This document shows, one piece after another, positions 27,455 through 36,696 of a stretch of 64,000 bases of DNA (position 1 is its first letter; every line of letters starts with the position of its first letter). Source of the stretch: Cohnella algarum (lineage in GTDB: Bacteria; Bacillota; Bacilli; Paenibacillales; Paenibacillaceae); NCBI RefSeq assembly GCF_016937515.1, contig NZ_JAFHKM010000002.1, positions 4,459,001 to 4,523,000 of the forward strand, read 5' to 3'. The notes beneath the pieces are model-generated. The model saw only the letters and a program-made list of their open reading frames with translations, was not told where the DNA came from and ran no database searches. The translations under genes and the position numbers were made by a program.

Positions 27455-28231
27455 TCAGGTCGACAGATGATCGCTCAGGCTGAGAGGCTCGTACTTGACG
27501 AACTCCTCCTTGTCGATCACGTCGAAATAGCTCATCTGGTTGCCGGGAAAGTTGCGCATTCTCCAGCCGTTCATGTTTTTGTTGCCTCCGTACAGCGGGT
27601 CGGAGTAAACGCCCTCGATCGTAAGGGTTCGAAACATATTGAAAAACGTGGCGGCCGGAACGCCCTTCAGTTCGACTTCGTTCGCTTCGAAAGCGGCCAG
27701 CACCGCATCCTGCTCCTCCGGCGCGAGCTTCGTGAACGTTTTTTGATACTTGTCGCTGCTGTAATCGTTAAGCGCGGCAAGACCGAGCGAGATGAGCTCC
27801 CGGCGCTTGAACGCAAGCTGATAGCCTTGGTACGCCTCGGCTTTGTAAAACGGAGGCAGCATATAGTCGCGCGAGTTCATGCCGTAGCCGCCGGCCAGCT
27901 GATGGTCGATAAAAAACGCGACGCCCAGCTCCTTCGCACCGGCCCCGGCGTCGTCGGCGGGAAAAATCCGCTCGGCCGCGGCCTCGGCGATTTGGAACTC
28001 GTCCTGCGTGAAATACATGAGCGCCTGGTTGTAATCTTTGCCGTTCTGCGCGGCCGGGGATTGGGTTTCGGCCGGCTGCTGCTGCGGCTGGCCGCCGTTG
28101 CCGTCAAGCTGCGAGCCGACGATGCCGCCGACGACGCCGCCGACGACAAGTCCGCCGACCGCCGCGCCGGTGTACTTCAGAAACCTTCGTCTCGATTCGT
28201 CCTGGGGCTGGTTCGGTTTGTCGTTTGCCAT
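27455..28231 (-). CDS. Gluconate 2-dehydrogenase subunit 3 family protein with Tat signal
   Basis: The 258-residue protein begins with a twin-arginine signal SRRRFLKYTGAAVGGLVVGG and continues with a Gln-rich linker. The mature domain shows FTQDEFQIAEAAAERIFPADDAGAGAKELGV and FIDHQLAGGYG, the pattern of the small subunit 3 of gluconate/fructose-type dehydrogenases. It probably chaperones and co-exports the GMC subunit encoded 22 bp downstream. It is the first gene of the operon ending in tatC-tatA. Confidence 0.88.
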   Translation of the reverse strand: MANDKPNQPQDESRRRFLKYTGAAVGGLVVGGVVGGIVGSQLDGNGGQPQQQPAETQSPAAQNGKDYNQALMYFTQDEFQIAEAAAERIFPADDAGAGAKELGVAFFIDHQLAGGYGMNSRDYMLPPFYKAEAYQGYQLAFKRRELISLGLAALNDYSSDKYQKTFTKLAPEEQDAVLAAFEANEVELKGVPAATFFNMFRTLTIEGVYSDPLYGGNKNMNGWRMRNFPGNQMSYFDVIDKEEFVKYEPLSLSDHLST

Positions 28232-28461
28232 GAGATCGCCAAGCCTTTCATTTATTTGTAAGAGGGTCGCTTGGCGGTATTATTTCCTCGATTGCAAAAG
28301 CTATCCATTGAGGACGGAAGCCGGGCTCGCCGATTGCGGCGAAAGCGAAAAAGTGCAAACAAAACCGAAAATCCTGCATCCGCAAAAAGAACGGAATTCG
28401 GTATGATAAAAACAAACGAAGGACAACCGCGGATCAAAGCGGCTGCAGGAGGGAATGCCCG

Positions 28462-29292
28462 ATGAACTTTACGAAAATGCATGGCCTCGGCAACGACTTT
28501 ATCGTCGTTTACGGAGAACGGGAACTTCCGGCCGGCGCGCCCGAGCTGGCTCAGCGCCTGTGCAACCGGTATTTCGGCATCGGCGCCGACGGACTGGTCT
28601 ACATTCTGCCTTCCGAGAAGGCCGATTTCAAAATGCGCATCATCAATTCCGACGGTTCCGAAGCGGAGCAATGCGGCAACGCGATCCGCTGCGTGGCCAA
28701 ATACGTGTACGACAACAAGCTGATCGACCGGACGGACATTACGATTGAAACGATCGGCGCCGGCGTGCAGCCGCTGCAGCTGGAAGTCGAAAACGGCGCG
28801 GCCAAGCTCGTCCGGGTCGATATGGGCGCACCCGTCCTGAACGGGCTGGACGTTCCGACGACGATCGACGCGAATCCCGTGCTCGGCCACAAGGTAACGG
28901 TGGACGGGCGCGAATTTGCCTTTACCGCCGTTTCGATGGGCAATCCTCACTGCGTCATTTACGTCGACGACGCGGTGAATTTCGATTTGGCGGCGTGGGG
29001 ACCGAAGCTGGAGACGCATCCGCTGTTCCCGCGCAAAATCAATGTCGAGTTCGCGAAAGTCAACTCCCGCGACCAGGTGGACATGCGGGTATGGGAGCGC
29101 GGAGCGGGACCGACGCTCGCGTGCGGCACCGGCGCATGCGCGACGCTCGTTTCTTCGGTGCTGAACGGCCTGACCGACCGGAAAGCGACGATCTCGCTTG
29201 CAGGCGGAGACCTGTTCATCGAATGGAACGAAGACAACAATCGCGTTTACATGACGGGACCGGCCGAAGCCGTGTACACCGGAACCGTGTAA
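28462..29292 (+). CDS. dapF: Diaminopimelate epimerase
   Basis: The 276-residue enzyme has both catalytic cysteines in family motifs: EQCGNAIRCVAKYVYD (first half) and TLACGTGACATLV (second half), plus FTKMHGLGNDFIVV at the N-terminus. It interconverts LL- and meso-diaminopimelate for lysine and peptidoglycan synthesis in the cytoplasm. GCAGGAGGGA precedes the ATG. It is divergent from the Tat operon and closed by its own terminator. Confidence 0.95.
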   Translation: MNFTKMHGLGNDFIVVYGERELPAGAPELAQRLCNRYFGIGADGLVYILPSEKADFKMRIINSDGSEAEQCGNAIRCVAKYVYDNKLIDRTDITIETIGAGVQPLQLEVENGAAKLVRVDMGAPVLNGLDVPTTIDANPVLGHKVTVDGREFAFTAVSMGNPHCVIYVDDAVNFDLAAWGPKLETHPLFPRKINVEFAKVNSRDQVDMRVWERGAGPTLACGTGACATLVSSVLNGLTDRKATISLAGGDLFIEWNEDNNRVYMTGPAEAVYTGTV

Positions 29293-29317
29293 GCGGCGAA
29301 TTTCAGCGTCTTTTCCG

Positions 29318-29340
29318 ACCCGGCCGATGCCGGGTTTTTT
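29318..29340 (+). terminator. Intrinsic terminator after dapF
   Basis: ACCCGGC, loop CGAT, GCCGGGT, then six T. Confidence 0.9.
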
Positions 29341-29431
29341 ATTGGTCTTATTTTGACATGGATGGGCATGGATGAGGGGTTAAGCCTTGGCCGTGCCAAA
29401 GCGCCCGTGAAGGCTTGCGGGCACCTGGCGG

Positions 29432-29580
29432 GCGCCGTTCGGACGGGGCGGAACATTTCTTAGGCGACATCTCCCGCATCCGCTGAGAAGTCGGCTCGGC
29501 CCGCGGGGGTCTGGTTGAGTATGGTAACTTCTCCCCACCCGCCGTGCCCATGAGGCCACACCTATTTGAGTAATCCCCTA
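29432..29580. repeat. Array 1, left part: head sequence and first 52-bp unit
   Basis: The head (29432-29505) contains GCGCCGTTCGGAC, GGAACATTTC and TCGGCTCG, shared in order with 49443-49522. The first repeat unit starts at 29527; its TTGAGT lies at 29566, the same offset (39 nt) as in later units. The array is cut here by an IS110 element. The remaining part of the 523-bp gap after dapF (29341-29431) shows nothing I recognise. Confidence 0.65.
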
Positions 29581-29673
29581 TGACGTTACCGTCACCGCCA
29601 TAGATGAAAATGTGGTCGTACGCGTCCTTTTATCCTTCTTACATTCTGGACAAACAGATAATGAACAGATCAA

Positions 29674-29777
29674 AAGACGGAAATTTATTGGTCCCCCGTT
29701 GAGTAATCCGTCTTATTGCAGTTTGCGAGAGCCGCCCATTGTCCCTAAAGACGCGTATAAACTCTCTCCTTTAGGAC
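29674..29777 (+). ncRNA. Candidate bridge RNA segment in IS110 leader
   Basis: Two hairpins lie in the leader: AAGACGG (29674-29680) with CCGTCTT (29708-29714), and GTCCCTAAAG (29741-29750) with CTTTAGGAC (29769-29777). The first spans TTGAGTAATCC (29699-29709), also found in the left flank at 29566-29576. The second loop holds CGTATAAA (29754-29761), also found at the right end (31124-31131). These are the features expected of target and donor guides; the other two half-guides were not found. Confidence 0.4.
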
Positions 29778-29815
29778 TGCATGGTCTGTTTAATCTGAAA
29801 CAAGAGGGTGTTGGT

Positions 29816-31051
29816 ATGGATGCTGTACGTCAAATTTGTGCTGGTCTGGATGTCCATCAGGAAACCGTAGTTGCATGCGTCTTGTCGGGTTCGTTGGAAC
29901 ACAAACCCAAGTCCGAAATCCGCACGTTCGGTACCACTACCCGCGAATTGCTGGAGTTGCAGGATTGGCTCGAGGAGCGCGAGTGCCGAGAGGTAGCGAT
30001 GGAGAGCACCGGTGTGCTGTGGAAGCCAATATGGAACGTCCTGGAGTCCACCTGTGAATTGACTCTCGCCAATGCACGGCAGATTCAAAAGATGCCGGGA
30101 CGTAAAACCGACGTTCAAGACGCACAGTGGATCGCCCAGTTGCACCGCTGCGGGTTGGTACAACCCAGCATGGTCGCCCCACAAGAAATCCGTGAGCTTC
30201 GGGACTTGACGCGGTATCGTCGCAAACTGGTGCAGCAAACGACCTCCGAGAAGAACCGTGTTCACAAAATCTTGCAGGATGCCAACATCAAGCTCACCAC
30301 CTTTATGTCCGATTTGTTTGGCGTCTCCGGCCGGGCTTTATTAGACCGACTTGTCGACGGCGAGGTATTGGAGGAGGCGGAAGTTCGCCAGCTCGTCAAA
30401 TCCCAGTTGAAGAAGAAAGTCAAACAACTCATGGACGCACTGAATGGTAAACTGCTGAAACATCATCGCGAAATGATCAAGTACCACCTGGAGCACCTGA
30501 AGTTTCTCGAGGATCAAATTGGGCGGTTAGAAGAGAAAGTTCAAGCGCTGATCCAACCATACGAAGAAGAGGTGAAATTGCTAGATACGATTCCCGGCAT
30601 GGATCGCACAGCGGCAATCACGCTGCTGGCTGAAATTACGCCTAATGCGGCTAAGCATTTCTCGTCAGATGCCAAGCTGGCCTCTTGGGTCGGTGTAGCC
30701 CCTGGGAACAACGAAAGTGCAGGCGTAAAAAAAAAAGTTAAAGCCCGTAAAGGGAACAAACATGCAAAAGGGATCTTATGCCAAGCGGCATGGGCAAACG
30801 CTAGAAGCAGCAACCGAATTGGCGACTATTTCAGGAGGGTAAGAAAGCGCCGAGGTGACCAAAAAGCAGCTGTCGCCACAGCCCATCTGATTTTGCGAAT
30901 CGCCTATGCGATGCTTCGAGACCGGGTAAATTACCAGGAAATTGAATCCACCGTATTTCAGGAGTCGACCTCCAAGATGGTGGAACGTTTAACGAAACAG
31001 TTGCACCAGCTTGGATATAATGTCGATTTGAAACCTACTGGAACAACCTAA
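29816..31051 (+). CDS. IS110 family transposase (DEDD recombinase)
   Basis: The 411-residue protein has the N-terminal RuvC-like DEDD domain (CAGLDVHQETVVACVL, VAMESTGVLWKPIWNVL, KTDVQDAQWIAQLHRCG), a coiled-coil middle, and the C-terminal Tnp domain (LLDTIPGMDRTAAITLLAEI, LASWVGVAPGNNESAG) with the catalytic Ser region SAGVKKK. The reading frame is intact. ATG 29816 follows GAGGGTG; an in-frame upstream start at 29612 is rejected as it lies in the presumed RNA region. Composition is more AT-rich than neighbouring genes. Confidence 0.92.
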   Translation: MDAVRQICAGLDVHQETVVACVLSGSLEHKPKSEIRTFGTTTRELLELQDWLEERECREVAMESTGVLWKPIWNVLESTCELTLANARQIQKMPGRKTDVQDAQWIAQLHRCGLVQPSMVAPQEIRELRDLTRYRRKLVQQTTSEKNRVHKILQDANIKLTTFMSDLFGVSGRALLDRLVDGEVLEEAEVRQLVKSQLKKKVKQLMDALNGKLLKHHREMIKYHLEHLKFLEDQIGRLEEKVQALIQPYEEEVKLLDTIPGMDRTAAITLLAEITPNAAKHFSSDAKLASWVGVAPGNNESAGVKKKVKARKGNKHAKGILCQAAWANARSSNRIGDYFRRVRKRRGDQKAAVATAHLILRIAYAMLRDRVNYQEIESTVFQESTSKMVERLTKQLHQLGYNVDLKPTGTT

Positions 31052-31136
31052 ATTTTAAAAAAATTAGGGTTGAGATTTCGGGGTAGTGGGTCTTTTTTTT
31101 GCCTTCTTACGGCACTTCATTTTCGTATAAAAAAAT

Positions 31137-31241
31137 ACACATCTCAATGGTTAAGCGTCTGAAAGCCACATCCAATTGAGTCACCGTTACTCATCTTTGA
31201 CCGGCCGAGCGCCTGGAGCCGCACCTATTTGAGCAATAATT
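31137..31241. repeat. Array 1, middle part: two 52-bp units
   Basis: Units start at 31137 (ACACATCTCAATGG) and 31189 (ACTCATCTTTGACCGG), 52 bp apart. The second is cut at its TTGAGCAATAATT by the next insertion sequence. Confidence 0.75.
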
Positions 31242-33031
31242 AGGGCTTGCTGAACGCTTGAAAAACCGACAAAAACCGCATAACCACAAGGATTTTGAGG
31301 CCGATTTGTCGAAATCATATGCAAAGGAAATGTTCGAAAGCAGCCCAAAACCCTTGCAGATGGAGTGACGAAAATGTTCAAGCCGACCGCGCACCTCGAA
31401 AATCAATTGCTCCTGCCCGGCGATTTCTTTCTGCCCTTCGGCGGAAAGCTGGACGAAGAGAATCGCTGGGTCCGGTTGGCGCGATTGGTGCCGTGGGCGG
31501 CGGCGGAGCAGAAATACGGTCAGTTCTTCAAAAACACCTTTCGCGGCCAACAAACGATCAGTCTGCGAACGGGGCTCGGCGCGCTCCTCATTCAGGAGCG
31601 CATGCAACTGACCGACAGAGAGACGGTGGAGTCGATCAGCGAAAATCCCTACATGCAATACTTCATCGGTCTGTCCGGCTTCACAATGAAGCCGCCGTTT
31701 CATCCTTCGATGATGACGCATTTCCGTAAGCGTCTGACAGACGTGCTGGCCGAGCTGAACGAGATCGTCGCCATCGAAGGCGCGAATGAAACGAAAGACG
31801 ATGACAACGATGGTCCCGGCATAAGCGGCGGCGGGAAACGCAAGCGGAAGGCGCCTCATCAAACGACGGACACGGCCAAGATCGAGCAACAAGTGCTGTT
31901 CGGAGACACGCCGATGGAATCGACCGCGCAACGGTCTGCTACGGCGCAGACCGTTGAAAGGGCAGCGCCACTTGAAGCGACCGAACGGGATGTTTATGAG
32001 GCGGAGGCTTCCGCCGCCGTGTCGGAAGCGCCGGAGCAACCGAATCAAGGAACGATGCTGGCGGACGCCACCTGCGCGCCAGCGGATGTAGCGTATCCGA
32101 CCGATCTGAATCTGTTGAACGAAGCGCGGGAGAAACTCGAAGCGATCATCGATACGCTGCATGAACGGGTGATCGGACAAACGGCGAAACCGCGTACCTA
32201 CCGGGAGAAAGCGCGAAAGCAGTTTCTGGCGGTATCCAAGCAGCGCCGGCCGGGACCGAAGGTGATCCGCCGCGCGATCCGCCGGCAACTGGGATTTGTG
32301 GGACGGAACCTTGCCATCATCGCCGAGCAAGTGAAGACGCAGCCGCTTACGCGTTTGAGCCGCAAAGCGTATCGCGATCTACTGGTGATTCAGGAACTGT
32401 ACCGTCAGCAGCTTCACATGTACCAGAGGCGATCGCACCAGATCGACGGCCGGATCGTGAGCATCCATCAGCCGCATGTAAGGCCGATCGTGCGCGGGAA
32501 AGCGAAGGCGCGGGTAGAGTTCGGTGCGAAGCTCGCCGTCAGCATGACGAAGGGCTACGCATTCCTGGATCGGGCGTCCTGGGACAACTTCAACGAGAGT
32601 ACCACGCTCATCGAGACGATCGAGAACTACCGCCGACGCCTCGGCTATTATCCGGCCGTCGTGCAGGCGGATCAAATCTATCGCACACGCGAGAACCGGA
32701 ACTTCTGCAAGCAGCATGGCATTCGGCTCAGCGGTCCGGCTTTAGGACGGCCGCGGAAGGACGGTTCGACGAACGAGCAACGGAACCAGGACAAACGGGA
32801 TGCCGGCGAACGCAACGCCATCGAAGGTAAATTTGGAGAAGGCAAGCGCAAATATGGGCTTGGCCGTATTCGCGCGCGTCTCGCGCAGACGAGCCTGTCC
32901 GCCATCACGCTGCAACTGCTGGTGATGAACCTGGAACGCAGGCTGCGCGTTCTTTTTGGCTTCCTATTTGCCATCCTGCTCCGCCGACGCCTCAGCCTGA
33001 ATTTCGGGTAAAGTATCGTTCAGCAAACCCT
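31242..33031 (+). mobile_element. IS5/IS1182-like insertion sequence, complete
   Basis: The element is about 1790 bp. Terminal inverted repeats AGGGCTTGCTGAACG (31242-31256) and AGGGTTTGCTGAACG (reverse of 33017-33031) match at 14 of 15 positions. AATT on both sides (31238-31241, 33032-33035) is a possible 4-bp target duplication. Removing the element and one AATT restores the 52-bp repeat phase exactly. Confidence 0.82.
31374..33011 (+). CDS. IS5/IS1182-type transposase (DUF772 plus DDE domain)
   Basis: This 545-residue transposase has an N-terminal DUF772-like region (EQKYGQFFKNTF...LGALLIQERMQLTDRE, NPYMQYFIGL), a long charged, low-complexity insert (residues about 135-230), and a DDE-type C-terminal half (GAKLAVSMTKGYAFLDRASWD, VVQADQIYRTRENRNFCK, DAGERNAIEGKFGEGKRKYGL). 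ATG 31374 has GGAG 8 nt upstream; GTG 31365 is an alternative. The frame is intact and lies within matching inverted repeats. Confidence 0.88.
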   Translation: MFKPTAHLENQLLLPGDFFLPFGGKLDEENRWVRLARLVPWAAAEQKYGQFFKNTFRGQQTISLRTGLGALLIQERMQLTDRETVESISENPYMQYFIGLSGFTMKPPFHPSMMTHFRKRLTDVLAELNEIVAIEGANETKDDDNDGPGISGGGKRKRKAPHQTTDTAKIEQQVLFGDTPMESTAQRSATAQTVERAAPLEATERDVYEAEASAAVSEAPEQPNQGTMLADATCAPADVAYPTDLNLLNEAREKLEAIIDTLHERVIGQTAKPRTYREKARKQFLAVSKQRRPGPKVIRRAIRRQLGFVGRNLAIIAEQVKTQPLTRLSRKAYRDLLVIQELYRQQLHMYQRRSHQIDGRIVSIHQPHVRPIVRGKAKARVEFGAKLAVSMTKGYAFLDRASWDNFNESTTLIETIENYRRRLGYYPAVVQADQIYRTRENRNFCKQHGIRLSGPALGRPRKDGSTNEQRNQDKRDAGERNAIEGKFGEGKRKYGLGRIRARLAQTSLSAITLQLLVMNLERRLRVLFGFLFAILLRRRLSLNFG

Positions 33032-33035
33032 AATT

Positions 33036-33163
33036 ACTCATCTCGACTGGCTAAGCGCCTGGATCGACATCCAATTGAGTCACCGTTACTCATCTTGACC
33101 GGCCGAGCGCCTGGAGCCGCACGCAGTTGAGTCACCATTACTCATCTCGCCTATGGACGCACG
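33036..33163. repeat. Array 1, right part: two full 52-bp units and a partial
   Basis: ACTCAT unit starts at 33036, 33088 and 33140, exactly 52 bp apart. Each full unit carries TTGAGTCACC(G/A)TTACTCATCT, a short inverted repeat with a 7-nt linker. Confidence 0.85.
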
Positions 33164-33186
33164 CTTGAGTGCCGCAAATATTCGGG

Positions 33187-33269
33187 ATCCCCGGCAGTTC
33201 CGCCATTCCGGGGATGCCGCCGGGTTTCGTGAACATGCGTTTTTGCCGGGCATGAGCGTTCGCATGTTC
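33187..33269 (+). promoter_or_regulatory. Two strong hairpins upstream of yitJ
   Basis: ATCCCCGG (33187-33194) pairs with CCGGGGAT (33208-33215); GAACATGCG (33231-33239) pairs with CGCATGTTC (33261-33269). Neither has a T run. No SAM riboswitch core was seen. A possible -10 TAAAGT near 33289 lies downstream of both, so they may precede the transcript. Confidence 0.4.
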
Positions 33270-33332
33270 AAGGGAGCGGCGAAATGTGCTAAAGTAAGGT
33301 TACTCTGAATAATGAAATGGATGGGAAGCCTT

Positions 33333-35210
33333 GTGAGAACGGATTTGCGTGCCGCGCTGAAGGCCCGAACCCGGGTCGGCGACGGAGCGATGGGAACCTA
33401 CCTGTATCAGTTGGGGGTTCCGATCGGCGTATCGTTTGAAGAATACAATTTGCTGAACCCGGAATTGATCGCGGACGTTCACCGCCGCTATATTTCGGCC
33501 GGCGCCGAAGTGATTGAGACGAACACGTTCTCCGCCCAGCGCTCGAAGCTGGCCCGATTCGGGCTGGAAAACAAGACGGAGGAAATCAACGCGGCGGGGG
33601 TGGCGATCGCCAGGCGCGCGGCGGGCGATCAAGCGTACGTGGTGGCGTCCGTCGGCTCCGTCAAAGCCGGCCAGCGCAGCGACGCGAGCGATGCCGAGGT
33701 GCGGCGCGACTTCGAGGAGCAGCTCGGCGCGCTGATCGCAGCGGGGGCCGACGGCGTCCTGCTCGAAACGTTTACGGATTTCGCGGAAATGTCGCTCGCC
33801 GTCTCGATCGTCCGCAAGCAAAGCGATCTGCCGGTCATCTGCCAATTCGCGGTCGGAGACGCGGCCCGGACGCACGACGGCGTTCCCCTTCCCGACGCGT
33901 TCGCGCGGCTTGCGGCCGGAGGAGCCGACGTCATCGGCTTCAACTGCCGCAGCGGGCCGGTCGGCATCCTGCGCGCGCTGGAGGAGCTGCCGGGCGGGCT
34001 CGGCATGCCGCTGTCGGCGTTCCCGAACGCGGGGCTGCCGGAATACGTGGACGGCAAAGTCGTCTATCCGGCGTCGCCCGACTACTTCGCGACGAACGCG
34101 CGGCGGTTCGCCGACGCGGGCGTGCGGCTGCTCGGCGGCTGCTGCGGCACGACGCCGGAGCATATCGCCGCGATCGCGGGCGCCTTGAAAGGCTACGAGC
34201 CCGACGCCGCTCCGGCGGCGGACGGCGCGGAGCCGCGCGAGCCGGAGCGGATCGAGGTCGCCGAGCCGGAACCGGTTCCGCCCTCGCCTCCGGCCCGGGA
34301 GCCTTCGATCGTCGATCTCGTCCGCGAGCGCCATACGGTCATCGTCGAGCTCGATCCGCCCCGCGATCTGGACATTTCCCGCTTCATGGCGGGCGCCGAA
34401 GCGCTGAAGGCGGCCGGCGCCGACGCGCTGACGATGGCCGACAACTCGCTGGCGGTGACGCGCATGAGCAACATGGCGCTCGGCGCGCTGCTCAAGGAAC
34501 GGGTCGGCATCCGGCCGCTCGTTCACATCGCGTGCCGGGACCGCAATTCGATCGGCACGCAGTCGCATATGATGGGCTTCGATGCGCTCGGCATCGACCA
34601 TGTGCTGGCGGTAACGGGCGACCCGGCGAAGTTCGGCGATTTGCCCGGCGCGAGCTCGGTTTACGACATGACCTCATTCGAAATCATTCGCATGATCAAG
34701 CAGCTCAACGCCGGCATCGCGTTTTCGGGCAGACCGCTGAAGCAGAAGGCGAACTTCGTCATCGGGGCGGCATTCAATCCGAACGTCAAGCATCTGGACA
34801 AAGCGGTGCAGCGGCTCGAGAAAAAGGTGGAGGCGGGCGCCGACTACATTATGACGCAGCCGGTGTACGATTCCGCCCAAATCGAAAAAATCGCCGAAGC
34901 GACGAAAGGCATCGGCATTCCGATTTTTCTCGGCATTTTTCCGCTGGCCAGCGGCCGCAATGCCGAATATTTGCACAACGAGGTGCCCGGGATTCAATTG
35001 TCCGACGAAGTCCGCCGCCGGATGCGGGGGCTCGAAGGGGCCGAGGGAAGGGCCGAAGGGATCGCGATCGCCAAGGAGCTTCTCGATACGGCCATGAAGC
35101 ACTTTAACGGAATTTACTTGATGACGCCGTTTCTTTTTTACGAGATGACCGCGGAGCTGACCCGGTACGTCGCCGCGAGCCGATCCGCCGAAACGCGAAA
35201 ATCGCGGTAG
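33333..35210 (+). CDS. yitJ: Bifunctional homocysteine S-methyltransferase / 5,10-methylenetetrahydrofolate reductase
   Basis: This protein of about 625 residues is a fusion. The N-terminal homocysteine methyltransferase domain (residues 1-300) starts VGDGAMGTYLYQLGVP and has zinc-ligand cysteines in GFNCRSGP and GGCCGTTPEH. The C-terminal reductase domain (about 335-610) has VIVELDPPRDLD, ADNSLAVTRMSN and NPNVKHLDKA...YIMTQPVYD. It matches B. subtilis YitJ, which acts in methionine synthesis. The start is uncertain: GTG 33333 has GGATGGGAAG upstream, while ATG 33312 and 33321 are in frame without sites. Confidence 0.9.
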   Translation: MRTDLRAALKARTRVGDGAMGTYLYQLGVPIGVSFEEYNLLNPELIADVHRRYISAGAEVIETNTFSAQRSKLARFGLENKTEEINAAGVAIARRAAGDQAYVVASVGSVKAGQRSDASDAEVRRDFEEQLGALIAAGADGVLLETFTDFAEMSLAVSIVRKQSDLPVICQFAVGDAARTHDGVPLPDAFARLAAGGADVIGFNCRSGPVGILRALEELPGGLGMPLSAFPNAGLPEYVDGKVVYPASPDYFATNARRFADAGVRLLGGCCGTTPEHIAAIAGALKGYEPDAAPAADGAEPREPERIEVAEPEPVPPSPPAREPSIVDLVRERHTVIVELDPPRDLDISRFMAGAEALKAAGADALTMADNSLAVTRMSNMALGALLKERVGIRPLVHIACRDRNSIGTQSHMMGFDALGIDHVLAVTGDPAKFGDLPGASSVYDMTSFEIIRMIKQLNAGIAFSGRPLKQKANFVIGAAFNPNVKHLDKAVQRLEKKVEAGADYIMTQPVYDSAQIEKIAEATKGIGIPIFLGIFPLASGRNAEYLHNEVPGIQLSDEVRRRMRGLEGAEGRAEGIAIAKELLDTAMKHFNGIYLMTPFLFYEMTAELTRYVAASRSAETRKSR

Positions 35211-35271
35211 TTTGCTCTACCCCTTGTCCGGGCCGGAATTTTCAAGTAAAATTAATCAATATGACTTCCGG

Positions 35272-35304
35272 GGCCGTCCCCTTCCGAAGAGGACGGCCGC
35301 TTTT
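35272..35304 (+). terminator. Intrinsic terminator after yitJ
   Basis: GGCCGTCC (35272-35279) pairs with GGACGGCC (35291-35298), then GCTTTT. Confidence 0.75.
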
Positions 35305-35468
35305 CCGGAAGCGGGCGCCAAGTACCGTCACACATGCGTACAGCGTCGATTGCGCAGGCTGATTGTATCGTTATCCTGCAGTATGCGAGGGACATCATCG
35401 GGCAACAATGGAAGAGTGTCCGACGTCTCGCGAGAGCGCTGCGAGGACCGACCGGAGGGAAGAGTTGC

Positions 35469-36378
<910 letters not shown>

Positions 36379-36381
36379 ACC

Positions 36382-36615
36382 ATGCTTTACCCTTCTATTG
36401 ACGAACTGGTAAGGAAAGTCGACAGCAAATATACGCTCGTCGTCGCGGCGTCGAAGCGGGCCCGGAGCTTGCGCGAAGGCAAGCAATCCGAGCTGATCTC
36501 GCCCAAATCGCATAAATTCGTCGGCGTCGCGCTCGAGGAAATCTATCACGAGTTTATAAACGTAGAAACGATTCAACCGGAAGAAGCCGTGCAAGCCGAA
36601 TCGGAGAACGAATGA
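36382..36615 (+). CDS. rpoZ: RNA polymerase omega subunit
   Basis: The 77-residue protein MLYPSIDELVRKVDSKYTLV with AASKRARSLREGK and KFVGVALEEIYHEFI fits RpoZ, which aids assembly of RNA polymerase. GGAGAGATG precedes the start. A short terminator follows, so gmk-rpoZ may end here with partial read-through into coaBC. Confidence 0.94.
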   Translation: MLYPSIDELVRKVDSKYTLVVAASKRARSLREGKQSELISPKSHKFVGVALEEIYHEFINVETIQPEEAVQAESENE

Positions 36616-36616
36616 G

Positions 36617-36642
36617 AAAACAACCCTCGCGGTTGTTTTTTT
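36617..36642 (+). terminator. Intrinsic terminator after rpoZ
   Basis: AAACAACC, loop CTCGC, GGTTGTTT then more T. Confidence 0.8.
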
Positions 36643-36696
36643 CATCGCGGCAACAAGTTTTCGCGCATTTTTCAGATTGACGGGGGAGGGAACGCC

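Larger units (their letters stand above)
29577..31136 (+). mobile_element. IS110 family insertion sequence (ends approximate)
   Basis: One transposase gene with about 240 bp of leader and a short AT-rich tail interrupts a 52-bp repeat unit: unit sequence ends with TTGAGTAA near 29573 and resumes with ACACATCTCAA at 31137. No terminal inverted repeats or target duplication are visible, as expected for IS110. The outer limits are inferred from the repeat interruption and may be off by about ten bases. Confidence 0.7.

Noticed and set aside
29612..29815. N-terminal extension of the IS110 transposase
   Set aside because: It lacks family similarity and overlaps the predicted structured leader; ATG 29816 gives the standard DEDD start.
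33166..33332. SAM-I riboswitch upstream of yitJ
   Set aside because: Expected by analogy with Bacillus, but no conserved S-box blocks were found by eye.
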